Assembly (NCBI GenBank): GCA_029990205.1
Contig: JAPEKQ010000004.1
Location: forward strand, 38,901 to 102,900
Length of the DNA stretch: 64,000 nucleotides
Direction of reading: 5' to 3'
From: a bacterium
GTDB lineage: Bacteria; Joyebacterota; Joyebacteria; Joyebacterales; Joyebacteraceae
Below, piece by piece: positions 1 through 8,700 of this stretch. Position 1 is the stretch's first letter. Each line of letters starts with the position of its first letter. Position numbers and translations under genes: made by a program. Under the pieces are notes generated by a model that saw nothing but the letters and a program-made list of their open reading frames with translations, ran no database searches and was not told the origin of the DNA.

Positions 1-240
1 CTTGATGAAGTTCTTGAACCCGACGAACTGGAGCCCGCCGAACACGTCAAACGAGTCGGCGGGCACCTGATGCATTGCGAGGTACAGCGAGTAGACGACC
101 GGGTACACAAGGAAGACGAGGAAGATGATCAGGAACGGCGCAAGGAACGTATACGCAGTCAGGTTGTCCCTGGCGTGCTTCGTCAGCGACCAGGACCTTC
201 CCGCCCGGGCTTCTCCGCCTCCTGTCCCCCGCTCGCTCAC
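1..240 (-). CDS. Sugar ABC transporter permease, MalF/UgpA-like (N-terminal part, runs off the left edge)
   Basis: The 80 codons visible encode the N-terminus of a binding-protein-dependent ABC permease. After a short polar, basic head there is a first transmembrane helix containing FLAPFLIIFLVFLVYPVVYS, then a segment ending VGFKNF, which is the usual layout of MalF/UgpA-type sugar permeases. The GTG start shares a four-base GTGA overlap with the stop of the upstream glycogen-binding lipoprotein gene, so the two are probably translationally coupled. That context suggests import of maltodextrin-like sugars, although the substrate is inferred from neighbours only. The catalytic EAA loop and the rest of the transporter lie outside the window. 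Confidence 0.8.
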   Translation of the reverse strand, partial: MSERGTGGGEARAGRSWSLTKHARDNLTAYTFLAPFLIIFLVFLVYPVVYSLYLAMHQVPADSFDVFGGLQFVGFKNFIK

Positions 241-1028
241 TCGACCGTCAGCACCGAGTTCTTGCCCCCGTAGGGGTCAGAGATGACGTCCGGGTTGGCC
301 GGGTCTTCCATCCACGTCCCGTCCACCACGAACTTGTACTCGTACTGCCCGGGCTCGAGCATGAGCGTGATCACCCAGATCCCGTCGTCGTTCTTCGCCA
401 TCGCGTCCGCGTCGGGGCTCCATGCATTGAACGAGCCGGCGATGAAGACCGCGCCCGCGTCCGGCATGTCGAGCGACACATCGACCGGGAACGCCCCCTC
501 CGGCGCCAGCGCTCCCCGGGGCTCCGGCGGCGGGTCGGCCTGCGCGGCCTCCTCGCGGCCGCCGGTGACCGTGCCCGTGACGATCTCGGCATCGTAACGG
601 ATGGTCGCCGGCACGATGACCATCGAGTTCTCGATGCCGCTCTCGTAGTCCGTGTCCGGGTTGTTCGGATCGATCTCCCACGTCACGCCGCCGTCGAGCA
701 CGAACTTGTACTGATAGCGCCCCGGGGGCAGCGGAATGACGATCGACCAGACGCCGTCGCCGTCCGCATCATGCATAGGGTCGATGGCCGGATCGTAGCG
801 ACCGCCGCCCTGCGTCCCACCCCAGTTGTTGAAGTTGCCCGCCAGTGTCACCTGGCGCGCCGAGGGCGCGTAGTAGTTGAAGATGAACCCGTCCGAGACC
901 TCGTGAGGCGGAGGAAGCCGGTCCTCGATCACGCTCAGCACGCCCGCGCACGACGATATGACCATCGCCGCCGCGGCGAGCGCGAGAACGAGGGCGAGAC
1001 GGGTACGTCGCGTTCTGTTCATACGCAT
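237..1028 (-). CDS. Lipoprotein with two AMPK-beta/CBM48-type glycogen-binding domains
   Basis: A 263-residue protein. The ATG at 1028 is chosen because a strong AGGAGG lies just upstream; a longer frame to 1133 would overlap the preceding gene. The N-terminus is a lipoprotein signal with lipobox ISSC (Cys27). Two E-set glycogen-binding domains follow, at about 46-140 and 180-263, separated by a Pro/Ala/Glu linker. Both keep the four sugar-contact residues known from AMPK-beta: Trp69, Lys108, Trp117 and Asn134 in the first, Trp203, Lys232, Trp239 and Asn257 in the second. It probably sits on a membrane and holds alpha-glucan. There is no catalytic domain. It lies 14 bp after the barrel gene and overlaps the ABC permease by four bases. 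Confidence 0.85.
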   Translation of the reverse strand: MRMNRTRRTRLALVLALAAAAMVISSCAGVLSVIEDRLPPPHEVSDGFIFNYYAPSARQVTLAGNFNNWGGTQGGGRYDPAIDPMHDADGDGVWSIVIPLPPGRYQYKFVLDGGVTWEIDPNNPDTDYESGIENSMVIVPATIRYDAEIVTGTVTGGREEAAQADPPPEPRGALAPEGAFPVDVSLDMPDAGAVFIAGSFNAWSPDADAMAKNDDGIWVITLMLEPGQYEYKFVVDGTWMEDPANPDVISDPYGGKNSVLTVE

Positions 1029-1042
1029 CGTCCTCTCCCCTC

Positions 1043-3160
1043 CTAGAACGTGATGAGCGCCATGACGCCGAAGGTCTTCATCTCTGAGAGCGCTTCCTCG
1101 GCATCGAGGACACTCGTGCCGTCGTTGTCCCACATGTAGTTCGAGCGCCAGCGCTCACGGCCGTTGCCTCGGCCCTCGACCGGCGTGTCCATGTAGCTCA
1201 GCGGGTCGACACCGTAGCCGACCCTGAACTGGATGTTCGGACGCGGGCTGTAGACGATCGCCACGTACGGCGCTATGAACGACTCGTCGTCGTAGGTCGT
1301 CCCGCGACCGCTCGTGGTGTCGCTCACCGTCGTCGTCGGCACATCCTTGTACGTCATGTGCCGGACGTCGAAGAGAACGCTCCAGTCCTGGTTCAGGCTG
1401 TAACCGCCGCTGAAGATCGCTTCCATCGTATCGTAGGTCCCGTAGTCGTCATCGGGGTCGTACTCGATCGTGCGCGACTCGCCCGCGATCTGGACCCAGA
1501 GACGGTCCTCCATGATGTCCGCGCGCGCCCGGCCTCCGAACCGCGTGGCGGTCAGGTCGAGTTCGTCCTCACCGAACCAGATCGCCATCGAATCCGTGAA
1601 CACGGCGTTGTAGCTCATGGTGGCGTACTCGACGCCGAGATCGAAGATACCCAGCTCGAACGCGCCATCGAACTCGATGGCCGTTCCGTCCAGCTCGGGG
1701 ATCGGACCCGTCACGCTCGCTACGAGTTCGGAGCTTCCGCCGCCGACCTCGGTGTACGTGCGAAGGGTCCCGACCGGCCAGAGGTCACCCCAGCCTGACG
1801 TCCCCATAGCCATGAAGTGTGAGGAGCTGGCGGATGTGAACTCCTCCCCGTCCTCCATCCCGTCGATCTGGATCTTGGCGAACTCGAGGTCGAGATCGAG
1901 CGGCTCCACCGGATCGGCCGAGAGCTCCACCAGGATGATGCTGCCCTCCATGTCGCCGACCGGCACGTCGATCGCGCCGTTGCCGTACTCGTCGCCCTCA
2001 ACCTTCTCGTAGTTGCCCATGTTCCACAGGCTCTCGTAGTTGTAGAGGGCGTAGCCGGCCGTGATACCGTACTGCTCAGTGATCGGGTAGCTCGCGTCGA
2101 ACGTGATGAACCGCTCGGTGTTCGAGAGCTCGAACCAGTCGCTCGACGTCCCGGACTCGGCGAGGTAGTCGTCGAGGTCCGGACTCGTGTTCGTACCCTG
2201 GAAGCCGATCCACCAGTCGTCGCGCCACGAAGCAAACGTCCCGCCCAGCGCAACCGGGCCGACGGGCCGCGTCAGGCGCAGACCGATGAGATCGGTGCCC
2301 GTGTTGTCATACTCGTCGGGATCATTGAGGACGTCGGCATCGTACGCGTTGGTGTAGACACCGGTCAGGTCGAAATCCCAGAAGTCGGTCGTGAGGATCA
2401 GACCCTGGGTGCCGCGGCCGAACGCGATGTGTTCCTCGGGAATGGTCCCGAGAAGGTCCCGGTGTCCCACGAGCTCGAACGGCTCGTCGAACTGGATCAG
2501 CTCCTCATTGTAGAAGCCGGTCACCGAGAACAGGTCGCCCTCGAGCGCGACGCGGCCGTCATAGAGGTCGGCCGAGATCTCATTCATGTCGCCCTCGCCC
2601 GAGTAGAGGCGGAGGGTCGCCCGACCGGTCACCTGGTCGGTCACCGTCGGGACGACGGAGATAAAGACCTCATGATCCGGACGAACCAGACGCCACGACG
2701 GAGTCTCGTCGTCCTCGGACTGCGTGTTGTAGTTGGCACGGTACCAGCCCTCGAGACGGACACGCGAGTTGACCTGCGTGTTCGAGATGGCGGTCGTCGT
2801 GTCAGTCGCCGCGACTTCACCGCCGTCGTCGACAACGAGAAGCGAGTTGCCGTAGTCGCCGGCCGTCTTCGGGTTGTCCGGGTCGGCCACCCACTGCGAA
2901 CCGTTCACGACGAACTTGTACTCGTAGCTCCCCGCCCCCAGGTCCAGGACCACACGCCACGTGCCGTCGTCCCCGAGGGTCATCGGGTTCTCGTTCATGT
3001 TCCAGTTGTTGAAGATGCCGGCCAGGCTGACGCTCGCCGCGTACGGATCGTAGTAGCTGAACTCGATACCGCCGTCCACAGCCACGATCCCCGCGTGCGA
3101 CGCCATGGCGAAGACAAGCACCGCCAGCAACACCACGCTCAGAAGATTCTTCGTTCTCAT
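1043..3160 (-). CDS. Glycogen-binding domain fused to an outer-membrane beta-barrel (porin-like)
   Basis: A 705-residue protein with a Sec signal peptide (about 1-23) and an N-terminal glycogen-binding domain at about 28-110. Trp53, Lys82, Trp90 and Asn105 match the ligand-contact residues of AMPK-beta domains. From about residue 130 the chain is long alternating amphipathic strands with many Tyr/Trp/Asp turns, typical of an outer-membrane barrel. It ends in Phe, as expected of a BAM-recognised beta-signal. The fusion suggests a channel that captures alpha-glucan at its mouth, periplasmic or external depending on topology. GGAGAAGAG precedes the ATG. It lies between another barrel gene and the glycogen-binding lipoprotein. 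The barrel assignment rests on pattern and C-terminus, not on a recognised family. Confidence 0.75.
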   Translation of the reverse strand: MRTKNLLSVVLLAVLVFAMASHAGIVAVDGGIEFSYYDPYAASVSLAGIFNNWNMNENPMTLGDDGTWRVVLDLGAGSYEYKFVVNGSQWVADPDNPKTAGDYGNSLLVVDDGGEVAATDTTTAISNTQVNSRVRLEGWYRANYNTQSEDDETPSWRLVRPDHEVFISVVPTVTDQVTGRATLRLYSGEGDMNEISADLYDGRVALEGDLFSVTGFYNEELIQFDEPFELVGHRDLLGTIPEEHIAFGRGTQGLILTTDFWDFDLTGVYTNAYDADVLNDPDEYDNTGTDLIGLRLTRPVGPVALGGTFASWRDDWWIGFQGTNTSPDLDDYLAESGTSSDWFELSNTERFITFDASYPITEQYGITAGYALYNYESLWNMGNYEKVEGDEYGNGAIDVPVGDMEGSIILVELSADPVEPLDLDLEFAKIQIDGMEDGEEFTSASSSHFMAMGTSGWGDLWPVGTLRTYTEVGGGSSELVASVTGPIPELDGTAIEFDGAFELGIFDLGVEYATMSYNAVFTDSMAIWFGEDELDLTATRFGGRARADIMEDRLWVQIAGESRTIEYDPDDDYGTYDTMEAIFSGGYSLNQDWSVLFDVRHMTYKDVPTTTVSDTTSGRGTTYDDESFIAPYVAIVYSPRPNIQFRVGYGVDPLSYMDTPVEGRGNGRERWRSNYMWDNDGTSVLDAEEALSEMKTFGVMALITF

Positions 3161-3239
3161 ACGCTCTTCTCCGCTCGGGCGGGGCGGGCGCGTGCGCCGA
3201 TGCCCCGCTGTCGGTCGCCCGTGGGGCGCCGACGGCTCG

Positions 3240-4703
3240 CTAGTAATAGATCCTTACGAATGCCTTGAACACCTGCTCTGTCGTCGTCGACGAGCCGTGG
3301 TCGACGAAGTCGCCGTCGTTCGTGAAGTCGTTGCTGTGGTCCGAATTGCCGTACTCCACGAAGAACTCGGCGCCCGACCAGGCAAGGTACCTGATCTGGG
3401 CGAACGCCGTCTGACGCGACTCGGTGAGCTCGTCGACGTTCATCACGCGCGCGTAGAACTTCCAGTTGTCGCTCAGGTTGACGTTCACTCCGAACCCGTA
3501 GGCTGTCAGTTCGTAGTCGGAGTCGATGTCCTTGATGCGGTACTGGAGCACGAGTTTGACGAGCCGGTTCTCACCGGTGACCTCGGTGAAGAGGTTCGGC
3601 CAGACGCCATCGCGGTTCTCGTAGACCTTGTACTCAACCTTGCCGGTGAAGCCGTTGACAAACTCGAGGTATGCCTCGGTCCCCCACTCCTGCTTGACTC
3701 CCTCCTCGGCGTCGTCCCCCTCCTTCGGCGAATCCTTGTAGGTCCACCCCTTCAGGTTGATCGCCTTGGTCGGGATGCGGTAGTGCGCTTCGGCGTAGTA
3801 CCTGCTGTATCCGTTCTTGTTCTTCTGGTCTCCGCTCGCCATCTGCTCGGCGTAGAAGATCTCGCCGATGTCCTCATAGGAGACCAGGAACCGCAGCGGC
3901 CCGACCTTGAGGTCGCGAAGCTCGGTCTTGAAACCGTTGCGTCCTTCGTCACCCGGGTGCCGCGGATCACGCGATGTGTTCCGGCCGTACTCGGTCGCCC
4001 AGGTCATCCGGCCGAAACGACGGAGCGCCGGGACCAGCTCGCCGACCGCGACCTCGCCGTCGAACGCGATGACCTCATCGAAGTCCGAGTAGTCGCACCG
4101 GGCATACGTGCTTCCGAGCACGATCCGGTCGCTCGCGAAGTCGCGGGTCACGCGACCGCCTCGGTACTCGTTCTCGTAGCTCGTGTCGCTGTAGAACGCG
4201 GCGCCCTGGAACCCGTAGGTGTCCCAGAAGTCGAGTCGGATTCCCTGCGCGCGCGGACCGTACGAGTCATCCTTCACCCATCCCTGGTCGAGCACGCCGA
4301 GGAGCGGTTCGTTGAGCCAGAACCGGTCCTGCCTCGAGAAGAGGTACGCCTCAACACGGCTCCCCCGGAACCGGATGTGTCCCTCCTTGAGGTAGAGGAG
4401 GGAAGTCTTCTCGTACGTGTCCGTCTCCTCCGAATCCTGCCAGTTGTTGGACTCCGCGACGAGCTTCAGGAACGTGTCGATATCCGTCCACGGGCTGGTC
4501 TTCAGCCTGAGCTCGGCGTAGAGCCGCGGGTTGTCGAGTCCCCAGCTCGGGTCTCCACCTCCGCTGCTCCTGATCTCCGTCATCAGATCGGAGTACCCCT
4601 CCAGCGTCGTGATAGCCGCCGCCGGCGGAGCCAGAGCCAGGAGCAGGACGGTCGCAAGGAACACTGCGGTTCCGGCCGTCCCGAATCTCCTCTGTCGTGT
4701 CAA
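3240..4703 (-). CDS. Outer-membrane beta-barrel protein
   Basis: The likely start is the TTG at 4703, six bases after AAGGAG. It gives a clean signal peptide ending at about APPAAA and a protein of 487 residues. An upstream in-frame ATG at 4784 would add a charged head before the signal and lacks support. The mature chain is a series of alternating strands rich in Tyr, Trp and charged turns, with phrases such as FRGSRVEAYLFSRQDRF that recall alginate-export or porin-like barrels. The C-terminus is VRIYY, a beta-signal ending in an aromatic residue. Its place in the glucan operon suggests passage of oligosaccharides, but no specific family is claimed. Confidence 0.65.
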   Translation of the reverse strand: MTRQRRFGTAGTAVFLATVLLLALAPPAAAITTLEGYSDLMTEIRSSGGGDPSWGLDNPRLYAELRLKTSPWTDIDTFLKLVAESNNWQDSEETDTYEKTSLLYLKEGHIRFRGSRVEAYLFSRQDRFWLNEPLLGVLDQGWVKDDSYGPRAQGIRLDFWDTYGFQGAAFYSDTSYENEYRGGRVTRDFASDRIVLGSTYARCDYSDFDEVIAFDGEVAVGELVPALRRFGRMTWATEYGRNTSRDPRHPGDEGRNGFKTELRDLKVGPLRFLVSYEDIGEIFYAEQMASGDQKNKNGYSRYYAEAHYRIPTKAINLKGWTYKDSPKEGDDAEEGVKQEWGTEAYLEFVNGFTGKVEYKVYENRDGVWPNLFTEVTGENRLVKLVLQYRIKDIDSDYELTAYGFGVNVNLSDNWKFYARVMNVDELTESRQTAFAQIRYLAWSGAEFFVEYGNSDHSNDFTNDGDFVDHGSSTTTEQVFKAFVRIYY

Positions 4704-4820
4704 GGGCTGCTCCTTGTCTCCGTCACACCCTCGTGACTTCCTGCGTGTCTTCAGTGTCGTGATACACGAATCGGTCCGCGGCACCTGCGCCGGCTGCGCG
4801 CCGGCCGCTGCCCGCGAACC

Positions 4821-5708
4821 CTACCAGACGAACATCGCCGAGAGCCGATAGAGACTCCCGATGCGCCGCTCGGAGAGCAGCGCCACGTCGACCAGGAGGT
4901 TCTTCGACTTGATGCCGACTCCCGCCGTGATCCGGTCGCGGTTCATCCCCGCCCGGAGCGCGAACGCGTCGTAGAACCAGACCTCGGTGCCGATGTTGAT
5001 GGATGACTTCTCGTCGTAGTACGCCGGCGCCTCGCGCGGAACGCGCCACTCCGCCGACATGAGCATCACACCGCGGAACAGATACGACCCGCCGATCCGC
5101 ATCTCGGCGTAAACCGGGTCGATGTCGTCCGGCGCGGTCGTGTCGAGAAGCTGAAGCTCCGGCTCGCCGAGGTTCCGGAGGACGCCGCCGGCGCTCCAAC
5201 TCCCTCGGCGGTAGAGCACTCCGAGATCGGCCGCGAACGCCGCGTCGCCGTCCCCGCTGAAGGCGGGGTCGTTGTAGTACTCGTATCCGGGCGCGTCGAT
5301 CGAGAACCGCTTGAGCGCGACGCCCGCAGCGAGCCCCTCGACAAAACACCCGTTGAAACCGTATCCGGCGATGAGCGTGTCCTCGTTGTAGAGGTCCTCC
5401 GCCCCGGTCCGCATCCACCCGGCGGCCGCGCCGTGCGTCCCGTTCCCGTACCCGGCGATCGCCGCGTCCTCGGACACGCCGTCCACACCGTAGACGCTGG
5501 TGCGCATCCCGAACACCTGGATCTGCTCGAGCGTCGCGAGACCCGCGGGATTCCAGTGCAGCGCCGTGACATCATCCGCGACGGCGACGAACGCGCCCCC
5601 CATGCCCATCGCCCGCGCGCCGAGTTCGGTCTCAACGAAGTTGGCCGAGACTGTCGCCGGTATGAGCGCGAGCGCCGCGCAGAGGACGAGCGTTGCTGTT
5701 CTCTTCAT
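4821..5708 (-). CDS. PorV/PorQ-family outer-membrane protein
   Basis: A 295-residue protein with signal peptide (1-22), then the head typical of the PorV/PorQ/UPF0164 group of FadL-like barrels: a GARAMGMGGAFVAVADDVTA segment followed by LHWNPAGLA. It ends in FVW, an aromatic beta-signal. PorV is the outer-membrane shuttle of the type IX secretion system in Bacteroidota, and PorQ is a relative. Close homologues in other FCB phyla accompany proteins with FlgD-like C-terminal domains, and the gene directly upstream encodes exactly such a protein. AAGGAG lies just before the ATG and the gap to the upstream gene is nine bases. A role in displaying that protein is inference; a general FadL-like porin is the alternative. 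Confidence 0.75.
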   Translation of the reverse strand: MKRTATLVLCAALALIPATVSANFVETELGARAMGMGGAFVAVADDVTALHWNPAGLATLEQIQVFGMRTSVYGVDGVSEDAAIAGYGNGTHGAAAGWMRTGAEDLYNEDTLIAGYGFNGCFVEGLAAGVALKRFSIDAPGYEYYNDPAFSGDGDAAFAADLGVLYRRGSWSAGGVLRNLGEPELQLLDTTAPDDIDPVYAEMRIGGSYLFRGVMLMSAEWRVPREAPAYYDEKSSINIGTEVWFYDAFALRAGMNRDRITAGVGIKSKNLLVDVALLSERRIGSLYRLSAMFVW

Positions 5709-5717
5709 GTGCGCTCC

Positions 5718-8700
5718 TTACTTGATGACGACCACGGGGCGGTTGATCCGCTCGTAGGTCGGCTGCTGTTCGAATTTGGCTTCGACTCTCATGACGTAGA
5801 TTCCATACGGGACGACCTCACCGTGCATGTCGGTCCCGTCCCACGTGATCTGGTTCGGCGTCCTGCCGAGATACTCGGTCGCCTGGTGCCAGACGAGACG
5901 CCTGACGAGCTTGCCGGCCAGATCGTAGAACTCGATGTTGACGTGGTCGGCCTCGCGCGACAGGTAGAACGTGACGGTCATCTCGTCGTAGAGACCGTCA
6001 CCGTTCGGGGAGAACGGGTTCGGCTCGGTCAGCACACCGGAGAGACCCGCGTCATCGTCGAATCCGAGCGCGTCCCAGTAGAACACGCCGAGTTCGCCGA
6101 GATCCTGCGTCTCCGTCGAGACGGTGTTCCCGCTCGGCGAGTTGGCCGCGCCGCTGAGGATCCACCGTTCCGTCAGTGTGTTCCATTCGAAGAGACCGAA
6201 CTTCGCCTCCTCGAGCGAGCCGACGTCGTACTGCGGGTAGTGGAGAGCGACGGAGATGGGCGACGCTGCCGAGACCGGCGAGCCGCCGGACTCCAGCGTG
6301 ATCTCACGCGCCGTCCCGAGGTACTCCATGTCGTCCCGGATGTTGCTGTCGTCGATCTCGATCGACGGAAGCGCTCTGACGATAACGTCCACGTCCGCTC
6401 GCTGCGACAGATCGCCGTCGGTGAGCGTCACGACGGTGCCGTCCTGGAACACCAGATCGTAGCCCTCGCCGAGCGAAGTCGTGTCGGCGACCGTGATCGC
6501 CTGTTCCTCCGCCCACGGCTCCGGGATCGCGATCTCGAACGGGCCGGCCGTGATGTCGTTCTCATACTGCGAGGCGTCCATGGCCCGGATGCTCGCTGTG
6601 ATAGCGCGCGCCTGGCCGGTGACGTTGAGCGTGAGCTCGTTCGTCGCGCTGACGATCTCGCTGCGCGAGACGGCCGCGGCCCAGATGTCGCCCTTGAGGT
6701 TGACCATGTCGACCGAGTGCTGCGCCGTGTCGCCGTAGGCCTCCCACAGGAATGTCGCCTCTTCGACGCCCGAGCCGACGTCCTCGATAGTCGTCCAGAA
6801 GACGGCGGGCGCCTCATCGAGCGCGATCCACGGCACGTGCTGAATCGTGCCCTCGGGGACAAAGCTCGTGATGACCGGCGGCGAGTAGTCCTCGGCAAAG
6901 CTCGCCTCGAGGACGCAGGCGACCATGTTGTTGTCGAACCGCTCCTGTGCCTCGTCGGTCGTGTAGTCGAGCATCTCCTCCTGCGTGCGGCCCGGCTCGT
7001 GCCCGGCGCCGCAGCTCACGGCCACGTCGATGATGTTCGCGTCGCGGTCACGGCCGTCCTCGCTGTCGGCCCCGCCGCCGAACTGCCACTGCTGCGTGTT
7101 GGCGTTGATCCACCGGATGCCGCCGAGATTCTCATCGCTCGAGTCGCCGTCGTGCGAGGACAGGCAGACGATGACGTCCCATTCCAGGATGGCGCTCTCC
7201 AGATCGGCGCCGACATCGAACAGGTCGCGATGAACGCGGACATCGATCGTGTCGTCCTCGTAGTTGTTGCAGAACGAGATGTCACTGTCGTTCTTGTAGA
7301 GACCCCAGTTCGCCGAGGAGTTCGAGTCGTTCGAGATGACGAACCACTTGCCCCATCCCTCGACGGAGATGCCGTAGTCCCAGGCGTCGACGGTCGCGAT
7401 GTCGGTGTTCCGGCTCGGGAACCCGTTGGTCGAACCGGCGCCTTCCTTGGCATCGATGTAGATGTCGAGCTTCTGGAGGTTCATGTCCGTGCGGTACTCG
7501 CTGTCGCACGTCGCTTCGCTCGGGTTCGGCGCGCCCCAGTCGGCGGCGCCGTCATCGAGATGGCTCACAAGATCAGCGACCGTCGTACGGAACACGACGT
7601 AGTCACCATCGATGAAGATCTCCTCGCGGATGATGTCGAACGAACCCTCGAAGAAGACCGTGTCCGTCGGATAGTGATAGTAGAGACCCTCGATCGGCGT
7701 GCCGTCCGCCGTACCGTCGTCGGTCTGGTTCGGACCGTGGTCGTCCCCCTCTTCGTCATCGAAGTCGCGGATGGCCACGGCCGGGTTGTTCACCGTCACG
7801 GTGATCGAACCCGATGCCGGCCACACGTTCGTGGCGTCTCGCGCCGTGATCGTGACGGTCTGGTCGCCGTCCGAGGCGCCCGAGGTCAGGATCTCGGAGG
7901 CCGAGTAGGTCCCGTCGCCGGCGGTCACATCCGCTCCGGCGCCATCGTCGAGCATCCGGATGAGCTCGGTCCCGCCGATGGTCGACAGATCGAGGAACAC
8001 ATCCCCGATGCCGCCGCCCGTATCGGTCACTTCGATGGTGTACGTCACGAGGTCACCGGGCGCGGCCGGTGTCGGCACGGCAAGGCCGCCCGCGACCGTC
8101 GGCGCGTCACCCTCCTCCCGGACGACGTAGGTCGTGTAATTGCCGAGCGTCACCGGCGTCGTTGCGGTCTCCCACCACTCGCCGGTCTCGGGCACCATGT
8201 CGTGCGTGGCGTCGTGCGGCACCGAATCGAGCGCCGCGCGCTTCTCGCCGTCCGTCTCCTGGGTCAGGTAGATCTCGAGCCGCACGGTGTCGCCGGGCGA
8301 CGCCTCGATCACCGAGAGCGGCACCTGGACCACGGCCGTGGTCTCGGTCTTGTAGGTCAGTCCCTGCGACACACCGTTGACGCCCTCGGCCCAACCGATG
8401 CGCCACTCCTCGTTGTCGAAGTCGTAGTGCTCCCACTCGCTCCCGGTGTGGCGGCGGAGGTCGGAGTAATCGTCGGCCGCGTACTTGTACGTGAAGCAGT
8501 AGTCCGGCACGTTCGTGTGCCCGTAGTTGACCGGGAAGCCGAAGGGATCGCTCGCCCCGCCGTTGGCGTCCGCGTGCGTCTCGAACAGCGTCATCAGATG
8601 GACGCCGTCCCAGTTCGAGTTGAACGTGAGCGTAACGGTGAGGTCGTCCTCGTCGTTCGTCACACTGAGGATGGTCAGGTCGACGCCCTCGAGGCTGTTG

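Noticed and set aside
3105-4736. A 543-codon plus-strand frame opposite an outer-membrane barrel gene
   Set aside because: It has no motif or ribosome-binding site, while the minus strand has a signal peptide and a barrel ending.
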